Source of the DNA: Rhizobiaceae bacterium | GTDB lineage: Bacteria > Pseudomonadota > Alphaproteobacteria > Rhizobiales > Rhizobiaceae | Assembly (NCBI GenBank): GCA_017643495.1 | Contig: JAEPNK010000002.1 | Coordinates: forward strand, 186,001-250,000 | Direction of reading: 5' to 3' | Length of the DNA: 64,000 nt | Part shown: positions 1 to 9,266 of the stretch, piece after piece | How positions within the stretch are numbered: the stretch's first letter is position 1 | How the letters are laid out: every line of letters starts with the position of its first letter | Program-made: the position numbers and the translations under genes | The notes under the pieces: generated by a model | The model's input: the letters and a program-made list of their open reading frames with translations, nothing else | Told to the model about the DNA's origin: nothing | The model's database searches: none

Positions 1-887
1 TGGTACAGGACAATACTGTCCGCATAGGCAAGAACGAGCGCCAAAGCAGGCAAGATCGTTGTCAGGTAGGTAATCGGTACCCCTGCAATCGAAAACAGAC
101 CGATTGACCAGACCGCAGTGAGCAGAGGCGGCAGGAAACAAACGAACGCGGCAACGAGACTGCGAAAGAAAATCATGGCGATGAAAGCGCCTATGGCCAG
201 CCCGACAATCGTCAGTCGCAACTGGTCACTGACAAGTGTTTCCAGAATGGTCAGTCCGATTGGCGTGAGACCGGAATAGTAGAGCTTGAAATCATCAGGG
301 GCCACATCTTCCACCGCCGCCCTGATTTTGCTGAAAGCCTCATATGACCTGCGGTCATTACCGACTTCGGGCGCAAGATCGAGCGCCACAATTAGCAATG
401 CTGCATTCTCTTCTGCAGAAATCAGGCTTTTTGCTTGAGGATATTGGGCCTCCAGCCGGTCCAGCAACAGGGCTGCCTGTTCATCATTCTCGATGGTATT
501 GGGAAAAAACTGCCTCAGTTCGCCGCTCTGCGGATCAGGGTCGGGAATGGAAAACAGGGATACAGCGCTTGCCACACCGTCCGTTATTGCCAGTTCCAGC
601 TGCATGAACCGCAAATCTTCAAGTCCGCTTGCCGTCTTGATCCGTGGTGACTTGATAACGACTGCAACATCCCGGCTGAAATTTCTGAAATCCGTCTTCT
701 GGTTTTCAAAATTGATATAGTTTTCAGATGTTTGCGGAATTACGGAAGTGACATTGCCATTGAATTTTACGGCTGGAACATAGACCAGCGCCAGCAAGGT
801 AACGGCAAGTATACAGACAGTGAATACAAGGGGCTGACGCATCGCAAGAATACCGATGCGCTCCAGTCCAAAACCTAATCCTCTCAT
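1..887 (-). CDS. MMPL/RND-family exporter, 5' part (gene runs off the window start)
   Basis: The first 295 codons read on the minus strand from an ATG at 887, and the gene continues beyond base 1. An N-terminal membrane helix (about residues 15-37) is followed by a periplasmic stretch of roughly 180 residues. Closely spaced hydrophobic helices then begin near residue 225, as in the first half of RND/MMPL (SSD-like) exporters. It aligns by eye with the N-terminal half of the complete exporter at 24344-26581, sharing motifs such as the GVPxxxLTxILP region near the break, so the two are paralogues. Such proteins use the proton gradient to move lipids or hydrophobic molecules across the inner membrane; the substrate here is unknown. 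It is divergent from the M48 protease gene, with about 309 bases between. Confidence 0.8.
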   Translation of the reverse strand, partial: MRGLGFGLERIGILAMRQPLVFTVCILAVTLLALVYVPAVKFNGNVTSVIPQTSENYINFENQKTDFRNFSRDVAVVIKSPRIKTASGLEDLRFMQLELAITDGVASAVSLFSIPDPDPQSGELRQFFPNTIENDEQAALLLDRLEAQYPQAKSLISAEENAALLIVALDLAPEVGNDRRSYEAFSKIRAAVEDVAPDDFKLYYSGLTPIGLTILETLVSDQLRLTIVGLAIGAFIAMIFFRSLVAAFVCFLPPLLTAVWSIGLFSIAGVPITYLTTILPALALVLAYADSIVLY

Positions 888-1196
888 TGAAACTGTGCCC
901 CTACAAGCGTTCCTCCGAAAGCCACTCTTAGCCATAGTCCGGCGAAATAGCAAAACAAAGCGCAAGGCTGGTACAGCCTCACATCAGAATCAGTTCTACA
1001 AGGCTTCCGAAACTGTCATGACATCGGGCCAGAAACCAGGTTTGCAAACAATCCGCAAACCGTGATTTGTAAAGCCGCGGAATCAACATTAGTAATGAAC
1101 GTGTCAGCAAGATTGTGCAGGCTTGGCCAAATAATGACCATTTTGGTCAAGCAAGCAGGCACACATCAGACAAGAAGCAGGGAACCCGTATCGGAA
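888..1196. other. Divergent intergenic region
   Basis: These 309 bases separate the exporter start (887, minus) from the chosen M48 protease start (1197, plus). They must hold both promoters. I see no convincing sigma-70 boxes, riboswitch or small gene. The protease frame stays open upstream to 1062, with in-frame ATGs at 1095 and 1134, but those extensions would place 21-34 residues before the signal peptide. Confidence 0.5.
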
Positions 1197-2567
1197 ATGT
1201 ATTCACCCAGTGTATCAGTGTTTTGCAAAACCAGCCGCATTTTCATGCTGTTGGTGGCAATGATTGCCTTTGTCGCACTTCCCTTTGCAAACCAGTCACA
1301 TGCACAAGGTCGCAGCCTGCCATTGGTAAGGGATGCAGAAATTGAAAACCTCCTGAATGATTATACAGCACCTATTTTCAGGGCAGCGGGCCTGCGTAGC
1401 GGGTCAATCGAGATATTTCTTCTCAACCAGCAAGAATTCAACGCCTTTGTTACCGGCACCCGGATGTTCATAAACACCGGTGCCATCATGCAGGCCGACA
1501 CACCGAACGAGATTATCGGCGTGTTTGCCCATGAAACCGGCCACATACTTGGCGGTCACCTTACCCGTCTTCGCGACAGGCTGGAGCAGGCGCAAATCCT
1601 GTCCCTGCTCGGCTTGCTTGCAGGCGCAGGTGCAGCGGTTGCCGGCGGTGGCGGCGATGCTGCTGCCGCCATTGCACTGGGAACCGGATCAGCTGCGCGA
1701 CGGGGCCTGCTCGCCTACCAGCGGGAAGAAGAATCTTCCGCTGACCGTGCAGGTTTGACGCTTCTTGAGAAAACAGGCCAGTCCGGACGCGGCATGTTGA
1801 CTACGTTCAAAAAGCTTGGTCAGAACCCGCTATTCAGTTCCGGCCGGCTCGATCCTTATGCCTTGAGCCACCCTCTCCCCAGGGAGCGGATAGCATTTTT
1901 GCAGGATTCAGCAGCCAGAAGTCCGTTCTTTGACAAGAAAGACCCGGAAGCGCTCCAGCTTCGTCACGATCTTGCCCGGGCAAAAATTGCTGCCTATGCG
2001 GGTGGCTTCAATCTGGTACGCAACCTGTTTGGCAAGGATTTCAACTCCATGCCCGGCCTTTACGGCTCAGCCATTGCTTACCACCTTTCCGGCATTCCCA
2101 GACAAGGTTTGCCGATCATGGACAGGCTGATCAAGCAACAGCCGAAGAACCCCTATTTTCATGAGATGAAAGGGGAAATCCTTTTGAAAGCCGGTCGTCC
2201 GGCAGACGCGGCAAAATCATTCAAGCAGGCAATTGCGCTGGACAGGTCCGAATCCGGACTTCTCCGTGTCCAGTTGGGACATGCATTGCTGGAGACCGGC
2301 AATTCGGCAAACCTGAAAGCAGCCATTCAGACCCTCAAGGGCGCGGTCGGACGTGACAAGTATTCAAGCCGGGCTCACGGCCTGCTTGCCCGCGCCCATG
2401 CTGCATCAGGCGACCAGATCCTTGCCATGGCAGCAACCGCAGAGGAGCGGTTCATTCAGGGGCGCATCCGTGAAGCAAAACAGTTTGCCCTGCGCGCCCA
2501 GCCACACATCAAGACCGGCTCACCCACCTGGTTGCGGCTGGAAGACATCATCAAGTTTTCGAAATAA
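1197..2567 (+). CDS. Periplasmic M48 metalloprotease with TPR region (BepA/YfgC-like)
   Basis: A 456-residue exported zinc protease. The start at 1197 puts a typical signal peptide (basic KTSR, hydrophobic core, cleavage near SHA-Q) at the N-terminus; longer starts would bury it. The zinc motif HETGH begins at H112, and the third ligand is E179 in the ExxxD motif (E179, D183). Between them is a small-residue-rich stretch. The C-terminal half reads as TPR-like helices. The family (BepA in E. coli) degrades or chaperones stalled outer-membrane proteins such as LptD. The DsbA-like gene starts 13 bases downstream, so the two are probably one operon. Confidence 0.85.
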   Translation: MYSPSVSVFCKTSRIFMLLVAMIAFVALPFANQSHAQGRSLPLVRDAEIENLLNDYTAPIFRAAGLRSGSIEIFLLNQQEFNAFVTGTRMFINTGAIMQADTPNEIIGVFAHETGHILGGHLTRLRDRLEQAQILSLLGLLAGAGAAVAGGGGDAAAAIALGTGSAARRGLLAYQREEESSADRAGLTLLEKTGQSGRGMLTTFKKLGQNPLFSSGRLDPYALSHPLPRERIAFLQDSAARSPFFDKKDPEALQLRHDLARAKIAAYAGGFNLVRNLFGKDFNSMPGLYGSAIAYHLSGIPRQGLPIMDRLIKQQPKNPYFHEMKGEILLKAGRPADAAKSFKQAIALDRSESGLLRVQLGHALLETGNSANLKAAIQTLKGAVGRDKYSSRAHGLLARAHAASGDQILAMAATAEERFIQGRIREAKQFALRAQPHIKTGSPTWLRLEDIIKFSK

Positions 2568-2580
2568 CAGGTATTCAATC

Positions 2581-3378
2581 ATGATGCACACGAGCCCGTT
2601 TTCCGGCAGAACCATTGCCAGCCTGGCTTTAACCGGTTTTCTGTCCCTGGCAATCGCACAACAAGGCACTGCCCGGGCGCAGGAGAACGAAGCAACGGCA
2701 GGCAATGCCGATTCTGCAGATCGTCAGCGCATTGAAATGATCATTCGCGAATATTTGCTCGAAAATCCCGAGATCATGATCGAGGTTCAGGAAGCCCTGC
2801 AGAAAAAACAGCAGGCAGAAATTGCCAGCCGGCAACAGGAAACACTGCAATCCTCGCACGAACAAATTTACGCTGCGCCCTATCAGATAGAAATTGGCAG
2901 CGATGCTCCGGACGCAATCCGGATCGTGGAGTTTTTCGACTACAATTGCGGTTATTGCAAACGGGCCATGGATGACATGCACCGTCTTTTGGCTGATGAC
3001 AACAAGCTGAGATTCATCCTCAAGGAATTTCCGGTGCTTGGAGAAGGCTCAATTGAAGCAAGCAGGGTCAGCATGGCTTTTTCACGTGTCATGCCGGAAA
3101 AACACGCTGAATTTCATGTCGAGCTACTCGGCCTTGAAGGCCCCAAAGATGGCGGAAGAGCCATGGAACTTGCCGTTTCCATGGGTGCTGAACGTGAAAA
3201 ACTCGTTGAAGAGATGGATAATCCGGCAATAATCGCAACAATCCAGACAACGTATGAAATTGCCAATTCACTCGGCATCACCGGTACGCCGTCCTATATC
3301 ATCGGCAACGAGGTCGTTTCCGGTGCCGTTGGCTATGATGAACTCATGCAGCAGATCGAGGCAACCAGAACGCAATAA
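2581..3378 (+). CDS. DsbA-family thiol:disulfide oxidoreductase (ScsC-like)
   Basis: A 265-residue periplasmic thioredoxin-fold protein. The ATG at 2581 gives a signal peptide ending near ARA-Q; the frame is open further upstream but only over the protease gene. After the signal a helical segment (IEMIIREYLLENPE and onward) matches the N-terminal domain seen in ScsC-type DsbA proteins, often used for oligomerisation. The active site is C-G-Y-C at residues 123-126. The cis-proline loop is GITGTPSYIIGN. It could be an oxidase or an isomerase. The position directly after the BepA-like protease suggests joint work on outer-membrane protein folding, which is inference. Confidence 0.85.
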   Translation: MMHTSPFSGRTIASLALTGFLSLAIAQQGTARAQENEATAGNADSADRQRIEMIIREYLLENPEIMIEVQEALQKKQQAEIASRQQETLQSSHEQIYAAPYQIEIGSDAPDAIRIVEFFDYNCGYCKRAMDDMHRLLADDNKLRFILKEFPVLGEGSIEASRVSMAFSRVMPEKHAEFHVELLGLEGPKDGGRAMELAVSMGAEREKLVEEMDNPAIIATIQTTYEIANSLGITGTPSYIIGNEVVSGAVGYDELMQQIEATRTQ

Positions 3379-3580
3379 TCTGCAAATATGCGGTCAACTC
3401 CGCCCTGCATGACCGTTTGATTGCGGTTTCTGCACAGACTAGCCACATACACACACAGGCCAGGTGCTTTCAGCGGTTGTAAAGCGGATAAATTGCGTTT
3501 AGGTCTAGCGGCATTGATTTAAGAGACAAAACAGGGCCTTTGCCCGGTTACAAGCACAGAAATCACGCTGGCAGGAACAA

Positions 3581-4054
3581 ATGTCATCAAAGAAAACATC
3601 CATAGACCGGGATCTGATCAGGGACCTGGCAACGCTTCTGACTGAAACCGATCTTTCAGAAATCGAAATCGAACATGAAGACCTCTCCATCAGGTTGTCG
3701 CGGAATGTGACTTCCCAACCGGTACAGGTCCATGCGCCCGTGGCGGCTCCCCAGATACAGGCAGCGCCCGCTCCCGCAGCATCTGCAGCCCCTGCCCCGG
3801 CCCAGGAAACTTCCTCGCAAAACGGAAACGTGCCATCACCCATGGTGGGCACGGCCTATCATGCTCCGGCCCCTGGCGCCGATCCGTTCGTCAAGGTTGG
3901 CGACACGGTAAAGAAGGGTGACACGGTAATGATCGTCGAAGCGATGAAAACCATGAACCAGATACCTTCCCCTGTTTCGGGAAAAGTGGTTGCCATCCTT
4001 GTCGATGATGGCCAACCGGTAGAGTTCGGCGAGCAATTGCTGCACATCGAATAA
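3581..4054 (+). CDS. accB: Biotin carboxyl carrier protein of acetyl-CoA carboxylase
   Basis: 157 residues, the usual BCCP length. A helical N-terminal segment is followed by an Ala/Pro-rich linker (about residues 45-80) and the biotinyl domain. The biotinylated lysine is K123 in EAMKTMN. AGGA stands just before the start. It carries CO2 from AccC to the carboxyltransferase in the first step of fatty-acid synthesis. accC follows after 12 bases. In many Rhizobiales aroQ stands just upstream; here 202 non-coding bases separate it from the DsbA-like gene and no aroQ is present. Confidence 0.97.
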   Translation: MSSKKTSIDRDLIRDLATLLTETDLSEIEIEHEDLSIRLSRNVTSQPVQVHAPVAAPQIQAAPAPAASAAPAPAQETSSQNGNVPSPMVGTAYHAPAPGADPFVKVGDTVKKGDTVMIVEAMKTMNQIPSPVSGKVVAILVDDGQPVEFGEQLLHIE

Positions 4055-4066
4055 GGGGCAGCATCC

Positions 4067-5416
4067 ATGTTCAACAAGGTTCTGATTGCAAACCGTGGTG
4101 AGATTGCACTGCGTATCTTGCGGGCATGCAAGGAGCTTGGCATCCAGACTGTCGCTGTCCATTCCACGGCAGACGCCAATGCAATGCATGTAAAACTGGC
4201 AGACGAAACGGTTTGCATCGGTCCTCCAGCATCGCGGGAAAGCTATCTCAACATTCACGAGATCATGGCAGCCTGCGAGATTACGGGCGCTGATGCCATC
4301 CATCCCGGCTATGGCTTCCTGTCTGAAAACGCCAAGTTTGCCGATGTGCTTGAGGCCCACAACATCACGTTTATCGGCCCCAAAGCCGACCATATCCGCG
4401 TAATGGGCGACAAGATCGAGGCAAAAAAGACGGCCAAGGCACTCGGAATTCCCGTTGTTCCCGGCTCGGATGGTGAAGTCAGGGAAACCGAAGACGCAAA
4501 GCGGATTGCAGCAGAAATCGGCTATCCGGTTATCATCAAGGCTGCCTCTGGCGGTGGCGGACGCGGCATGAAGGTGGTGCGCAGCGAAGCGGAAATGCTG
4601 ACTGCATTGCAAACCACCCGAAGCGAGGCTGGTGCCGCATTCGGCGATGATGCCGTCTACATTGAAAAATTCCTCGGCAAACCACGCCATATCGAAATCC
4701 AGGTTCTGGGCGACGGCAAGGGTGGCGGTATCCATCTTTGGGAACGCGATTGTTCGCTGCAAAGGCGGCACCAGAAAGTCTGGGAAGAAGCTGTTTCACC
4801 GGCTCTTGATGACGAGGCCCGGAAAAAGATCGGTGACATTTGCGCGAAGGCCATTCAGGGCCTGGGCTATTCGGGTGCCGGCACCATTGAATTTCTCTAC
4901 GAGGATGGCGAGTTCTATTTTATCGAGATGAATACCCGTCTTCAGGTCGAGCATCCCGTCACGGAAATGATCACCCGTATTGATCTCGTCAACGAGCAAT
5001 TGCGTGTTGCAGCCGGTACCGGCATGTCAATCCGTCAGGAAGACGTTCCCCTGTCCGGGCATGCAATCGAATGCCGCATCAATGCAGAACATCCGTCGAC
5101 ATTTGTCCCCTCACCCGGTGAAATCACCTTCTATCATCCTCCGGGCGGACTGGGCGTCCGCATCGATTCCGGTGTCTACCAAGGCTACAGGATTCCGCCA
5201 TATTACGACAGCCTGATTGGCAAGCTGATCGTGCACGGACGTACAAGGGAAGAATGCCTTGCCCGTTTGAAGCGCTCGCTTGAGGAGTTCGTGATCGAGG
5301 GTGTGGAAACAACCTTGCCCCTGTTCCGTGACCTCGTTGCTGATCCGGACATGGCAAATGGTGATTACGACATTCATTGGCTGGAACACTATCTGGCCGG
5401 AAAAGCTGCCGAATAG
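4067..5416 (+). CDS. accC: Biotin carboxylase subunit of acetyl-CoA carboxylase
   Basis: 449 residues, full length. It opens with the family motif [13 protein letters not shown], followed by the ATP-grasp domain with the glycine-rich loop [11 protein letters not shown], the metal-binding [10 protein letters not shown] motif and a C-terminal biotin-carboxylase domain. It uses ATP and bicarbonate to carboxylate the biotin on AccB. AAGGGG stands before the ATG. It is co-transcribed with accB (12-base gap) and aat (6-base gap). Confidence 0.98.
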   Translation: MFNKVLIANRGEIALRILRACKELGIQTVAVHSTADANAMHVKLADETVCIGPPASRESYLNIHEIMAACEITGADAIHPGYGFLSENAKFADVLEAHNITFIGPKADHIRVMGDKIEAKKTAKALGIPVVPGSDGEVRETEDAKRIAAEIGYPVIIKAASGGGGRGMKVVRSEAEMLTALQTTRSEAGAAFGDDAVYIEKFLGKPRHIEIQVLGDGKGGGIHLWERDCSLQRRHQKVWEEAVSPALDDEARKKIGDICAKAIQGLGYSGAGTIEFLYEDGEFYFIEMNTRLQVEHPVTEMITRIDLVNEQLRVAAGTGMSIRQEDVPLSGHAIECRINAEHPSTFVPSPGEITFYHPPGGLGVRIDSGVYQGYRIPPYYDSLIGKLIVHGRTREECLARLKRSLEEFVIEGVETTLPLFRDLVADPDMANGDYDIHWLEHYLAGKAAE

Positions 5417-5422
5417 AAAACA

Positions 5423-6091
5423 ATGTCCGGGATTGATGACGTCCTGCTGGAAATCACGCCGCAAGTATTGCTGAAAGCATATGCATGCGGCATTTTTCCA
5501 ATGGCCGAATCTGCCGAAGACCCGGGCTTGTTCTGGGTTGAACCGGAACATCGCGGTATCCTGCCCCTGGAGAGTTTTCACATTCCCCGCAGCCTGCGCA
5601 AAACATTGCGCAAGACAACGTTCAGCGTCGAAATTGACCGTGATTTCAAGGCAACGGTTGCAGCATGTGCGCAATCTGCCCCCAGCCGCCAGACGACCTG
5701 GATAAACAAGCGGATCATGGAGCTCTATTCAGATCTGCACGAAATGGGACATGCACACAGTTTTGAAGTCCGCGAAGGCGATGAACTGGTCGGAGGACTT
5801 TATGGCGTAAGGCTTGGGCGGGCGTTTTTCGGCGAAAGCATGTTTTCCCGGAAAACCGACGCGTCCAAGATTGCCCTGGTCCACCTTGTCTATCACATGA
5901 AAAAAGCCGGCTTCATCCTGCTGGACACCCAGTTTCGTACTGAACACCTGGAAAGGTTCGGGGTAATTGAGGTCCCCCGCGAGGAATATCAGGACCTGTT
6001 GGAAGAAGCGCTACACGGAGAAGCCTTTTTCGATCAGGAAGGCGGAGCGACGTCTGATTCCATTTTGCAATTGTTCAGCCAGATATCATAA
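5423..6091 (+). CDS. aat: Leucyl/phenylalanyl-tRNA--protein transferase
   Basis: 222 residues. The family signature is clear: [10 protein letters not shown] near residue 20, [12 protein letters not shown], and the C-terminal [26 protein letters not shown] block. It adds Leu or Phe to proteins with N-terminal Lys/Arg, marking them for ClpAP through ClpS. It follows accC by 6 bases, a common Rhizobiales arrangement. Its 3' end overlaps the convergent DUF2155 gene by 58 bases. Confidence 0.96.
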   Translation: MSGIDDVLLEITPQVLLKAYACGIFPMAESAEDPGLFWVEPEHRGILPLESFHIPRSLRKTLRKTTFSVEIDRDFKATVAACAQSAPSRQTTWINKRIMELYSDLHEMGHAHSFEVREGDELVGGLYGVRLGRAFFGESMFSRKTDASKIALVHLVYHMKKAGFILLDTQFRTEHLERFGVIEVPREEYQDLLEEALHGEAFFDQEGGATSDSILQLFSQIS

Positions 6092-6495
6092 ACCGGATGC
6101 TCCACCGCATTGAGCCCGGGACTGTCTGCAAACATCCAGCCGGTGAATATGCGCCGGATCTTCCTGTCCAGGGTAATTTCGTCCACCTCGATAAAGCTGG
6201 TGGTCTTGGGCTTTTGCGTGATCGGCCTTGAATAGCAGACACGCGGTGTCACCTGCAGCGCACCAAACTGGACGGTCTCATCAATGTAGACATCAAACTT
6301 GATGATCCTGCCGGTAATCTTGTCGATGCCTGAAAATTCGGCGACCTTGTTGGAAATCCGGGTTTCCAATTCCGGCTCGGGCAGTTGCTCACCAGTCACC
6401 TGGCCGCTTGCCGGCAATACTGCGAAAGTTGACAGCACAGCCAGAATTGCCAAACCTGCACGGACTGACCGGTTCCGGAATTTAGAACATTTCAT
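6034..6495 (-). CDS. DUF2155 secreted protein
   Basis: A 153-residue exported protein of unknown function. The ATG at 6495 gives a signal peptide with a core around [13 protein letters not shown] and cleavage near ASG-Q; an upstream in-frame start (6573) would add 26 residues ahead of it. The mature part carries the highly conserved DUF2155 block ([54 protein letters not shown]). Two cysteines lie in the conserved region. In alphaproteobacteria it often neighbours aat and the NDUFA12 gene, as it nearly does here. Confidence 0.9.
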   Translation of the reverse strand: MKCSKFRNRSVRAGLAILAVLSTFAVLPASGQVTGEQLPEPELETRISNKVAEFSGIDKITGRIIKFDVYIDETVQFGALQVTPRVCYSRPITQKPKTTSFIEVDEITLDRKIRRIFTGWMFADSPGLNAVEHPVYDIWLNNCKMESDVAPPS

Positions 6496-6833
6496 GATAG
6501 AATTAAGCCGCTTTCTAACCTCGTCGAAAGCAGATAGCACGGCTTTCCGGCACAGAAAAGGCATGTCACACAACTATCAATTCTGCTGTGAACAGCGATC
6601 CTGATCAAGAATCATTCAACCGGCCCAAACACAGTGAATTTGCTTGTTGTGTTGATGCCCCGCAGTTCGGGCGCTACGGGAAACATTTTGATCCGAACGC
6701 GGCAACCGGAGATATCGAAGTCTGGATACCGGCATCGGCATAAAATATTGGCTGAACCCGGCCAGACCAGTGTCGCACAAGGCATGTTCAGGACGTTCCC
6801 CCAATGGTAGGTGTTGTGACCTGACCAACGGAA
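6496..6833. other. Divergent intergenic region upstream of bluB
   Basis: 338 bases separate the DUF2155 start from bluB. Because bluB genes are sometimes under cobalamin riboswitches, I looked for one. There are only partial resemblances (GGGAA near 6678; a CACTGG-like box on the minus strand near 6770) and no convincing full structure. A minus-strand frame from 6953 to 6612 stays open but looks unlike a real protein. Confidence 0.4.
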
Positions 6834-7463
6834 ATGCCCATGAAATTCACTTCGCACGAGACTGATACCCTGCTGGACATCCTTACCTGGCGACGTGATG
6901 TTCGGCATTTCCGGAACACACCGATACCTGATGAAGCCAGGCAATTGCTTCACCAGGCAATTGAGCTGTCACCTTCCGTTGGCAACAGTCGCCCGTGGAG
7001 GATAATCGAGGTTGAAAGTCCTGAGGCACGTGCCCGGGTGATTGCAAGTCACGAAAAAGCAAATGCCGATGCTGTGACAGACTATTGCGATGAAGAAAAG
7101 CGCAAATACTTCGAACTCAAGCTTGCCGGCCTCAGGGAAGCCCCGCTTCAAATCGCATTCTTCACAGACAACAATCCGGCTGCGGGACGCGGACTTGGAC
7201 GACAGACGATGCAGGAAACCCTTGTTTTTTCCACCGTCACGGCAATACACCAGTTATGGCTGATGGCGAGAACGCTGAATATCGGTGTTGGCTGGGTTTC
7301 AATCCTGGAACCGGAAAAAATGAATGCAACCCTGAACGTCGATCCGGATTGGCAATTCACCGCCTATCTTTGCATCGGATATCCACAGCAGCAGGACGAA
7401 CTTCCCGAACTGCACCGAAAAGGCTGGCAAGAGAACGAAAAAACATCATGGGTAAGCCGCTGA
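6834..7463 (+). CDS. bluB: 5,6-dimethylbenzimidazole synthase, BluB-like flavin-destructase
   Basis: 209 residues of the nitroreductase fold. The BluB hallmarks are visible: RRDVRHFRNTPIP near residue 20, SPSVGNSRPWR, a central GRGLGRQTMQE segment, and IGVGWVSILEP. BluB cleaves FMN to form the lower ligand of vitamin B12. No other cobalamin gene lies in the window, so it stands alone. The start could be the ATG at 6834 or the one at 6840. It sits between DUF2155 and NDUFA12 genes that are often adjacent in relatives. Confidence 0.87.
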   Translation: MPMKFTSHETDTLLDILTWRRDVRHFRNTPIPDEARQLLHQAIELSPSVGNSRPWRIIEVESPEARARVIASHEKANADAVTDYCDEEKRKYFELKLAGLREAPLQIAFFTDNNPAAGRGLGRQTMQETLVFSTVTAIHQLWLMARTLNIGVGWVSILEPEKMNATLNVDPDWQFTAYLCIGYPQQQDELPELHRKGWQENEKTSWVSR

Positions 7464-7487
7464 CCTGCAGTTCAGCCCGGGACCTGG

Positions 7488-8213
7488 TCAGCCCGGTGTC
7501 TGGATGAAGCGCTTTTCGCTCCCTTCAAGAACGACCGCAGTCAGCCTTCCTGTATCATAGCAACGTGTATCCACCTCAATGCGGTTTGAGTGAACCGCAG
7601 GATTGCTGACAGGCGTATGACCGTGAACGATCACTTTCGGGTGCTGCCTTTTGGAAGGAAGAAATTCATCGCGTATCCACATCAGGTCTGACGGCTTCTG
7701 TTTTGCCAGGGGAACGCCGGGCCGAATTCCGGCATGGACAAAGAAATAGTCTCCGACCTCGTGGCTGTATTTCAAGCGCCGCAAAAATGCCTTGTGGGAT
7801 TTTGGAAACTTTCGTTGAAAGCGCTTGGAAACGGCACTGTAGCCCTCGCCATCTTTCATGATGATCCCGTAATCGCGCATGGTGGTGTCTCCACCCCATC
7901 GCAGGAAACCGGCACCAACCTTTTCAGGTTCTGACAGAAAGCGGGCCAGTCTTTCATCATGATTGCCCCGCAGGAATACGGTTTTGCGTTTGCCTGCTTC
8001 TAGCTCAATAAGATAATCGATTACGCCCTTGTTTTTGGGGCCCCGGTCCACGTAATCGCCAAGGAAGACAATCTCCCGGTTTCTGACCGGCCTCTCTCGT
8101 GTATCGGCATCAATCAGGCTGATCAGCGCCTTGAGTTCTTTAAGGCAACCATGCACATCGCCTATCGCGTAAATGCGCAAGCCTTTTGGCAAGCGTGCTC
8201 TGGATGAATTCAT
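7488..8213 (-). CDS. PPP-type metallophosphoesterase (serine/threonine phosphatase or ApaH-like)
   Basis: 241 residues from the ATG at 8213; a longer frame to 8267 would overlap the NDUFA12 gene. All metal-binding motifs are intact: GDVHGC near residue 15, GDYVDRGPKN, RGNHDERL, HAGIRPG and VHGHTP. The fold covers protein phosphatases and diadenosine tetraphosphatases, and the substrate cannot be told from sequence. It lies 19 bases downstream of the NDUFA12 gene on the same strand and is probably co-transcribed with it. Confidence 0.88.
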   Translation of the reverse strand: MNSSRARLPKGLRIYAIGDVHGCLKELKALISLIDADTRERPVRNREIVFLGDYVDRGPKNKGVIDYLIELEAGKRKTVFLRGNHDERLARFLSEPEKVGAGFLRWGGDTTMRDYGIIMKDGEGYSAVSKRFQRKFPKSHKAFLRRLKYSHEVGDYFFVHAGIRPGVPLAKQKPSDLMWIRDEFLPSKRQHPKVIVHGHTPVSNPAVHSNRIEVDTRCYDTGRLTAVVLEGSEKRFIQTPG

Positions 8214-8232
8214 AATGCAGCCGGTAGCAGGA

Positions 8233-8607
8233 TCAGGGTGACCAGGCTTCATAATCCCCGGTAACACGCGGGCGTTCTTCCGGGTTGTTCAGAGAGCCTT
8301 TCGGGTAATAGGCACCAGCCGTACCGGTCAGGTTTGGTTGATGGGCCTTCTCCCAGTCGCGCGCCTTGTAGTTTTCTTCCGAAGGCGGTGTGTCGACACG
8401 ATAATGCATCCAGCCATGCCACCCGGAAGGTATCGCACTGGCTTCAGCCTCGCCTGCATATTGCACATAGCGTTTGCCGGATTTGCTCTCGTAATATGAA
8501 TTGCCAAGTTCATCATCACCAACGTGCCTTGATGTACGCCAGATGTGAAAACGCGTATTCAGGGTCGAGCCATTCCACCAGGTAAAGAACTGAAGAAGTG
8601 ATTTCAT
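8233..8607 (-). CDS. NDUFA12 (B17.2)-like NADH:ubiquinone oxidoreductase accessory subunit
   Basis: 124 residues. It contains the NDUFA12 pattern: FFTWWNGSTLNTRFHIWR at the start, GDDELGNSYYE, RYVQYAGEAEASAIPSGWHGWMHY, and a C-terminal YxPKGSLNNP segment. It is one of the few complex I accessory subunits shared by alphaproteobacteria and mitochondria and binds the peripheral arm. No nuo core genes lie in the window. Confidence 0.93.
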   Translation of the reverse strand: MKSLLQFFTWWNGSTLNTRFHIWRTSRHVGDDELGNSYYESKSGKRYVQYAGEAEASAIPSGWHGWMHYRVDTPPSEENYKARDWEKAHQPNLTGTAGAYYPKGSLNNPEERPRVTGDYEAWSP

Positions 8608-8902
8608 TGCGAGTCGCGCCAGGACTGTCTTGTTTCCATACCCCCTTTTATGGCTATGCGATTGTGACTTGTCCAGTGCAGGCGGTGAAAATGACGGTTG
8701 TCAAAAATTCTGTCTTCAATCATTAAAAAATACATGTAACCAGTTGTTATTTAATAATTATATGACCATGTCAGGTGAATATCAGGCGAACATTTCCCGC
8801 CATATCCGAAGTCACAGGCGAGATTCCGCTTTAATCCGGCTTCCATTTGCGCTTAGGTAAGAATGTAATTTGTTCCTTTTCAAAGAATGCGGGATGGAGA
8901 CC
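8608..8902. other. AT-rich divergent intergenic region
   Basis: 295 bases between the NDUFA12 gene and the DUF2853 gene. The stretch around 8700-8765 is clearly AT-richer than its surroundings and may hold promoters in both directions. I could not assign specific boxes and see no RNA gene. Confidence 0.4.
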
Positions 8903-9244
8903 ATGAGCAAAAGAGACGAACTTATCGCCAAATACGCAGCAGACCTTTCTGAAAAGTGCGGTGTATCAGCAGACATGGATTTGCTGACCAAGGTGACAAT
9001 CGGTTGCGGCCCTGCAATCTACAATGACGACGCCTCAACCGTATCGGGCACGGACGAAGCCGAACTTGAGACAGTGAAGCAAAACTTCCTGGTCAAGAAG
9101 CTCGGTCTCTCCGACAGTCCTGCCCTGGATGCAGGTATTGATGCAGTCATGGAGAAATATGGCAGATCAAACCGTAACAAGTATCGTGCAGTGGTCTACT
9201 ACCTGCTTACGAAACACTTCAACAAGGAAGCTGTTTACGGCTGA
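8903..9244 (+). CDS. DUF2853 family protein
   Basis: 113 residues, cytosolic. The start at 8903 is preceded by GGAG at good spacing; the frame upstream to 8870 lacks such a site. It matches DUF2853, with DLLTKVTIGCGPAIYNDDA and the C-terminal YRAVVYYLLTKHF block. The function of the family is unknown. It stands as a single gene followed by a strong terminator. Confidence 0.9.
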   Translation: MSKRDELIAKYAADLSEKCGVSADMDLLTKVTIGCGPAIYNDDASTVSGTDEAELETVKQNFLVKKLGLSDSPALDAGIDAVMEKYGRSNRNKYRAVVYYLLTKHFNKEAVYG

Positions 9245-9266
9245 TACTGTTGCGGATCAGAAATTG

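Noticed and set aside
3836-4771. 311-codon minus-strand frame opposite accC
   Set aside because: accB and accC are unambiguous on the plus strand, and the frame crosses both of them.
6600-6833. Possible cobalamin riboswitch before bluB
   Set aside because: Only short pieces (GGGAA, a CACTGG-like box on the wrong strand) match, and the order and pairing of the known core are not met.
6612-6953. 113-codon minus-strand frame overlapping the start of bluB
   Set aside because: It starts inside bluB, has no ribosome site and its protein has no recognisable fold; bluB is clearly the real gene.
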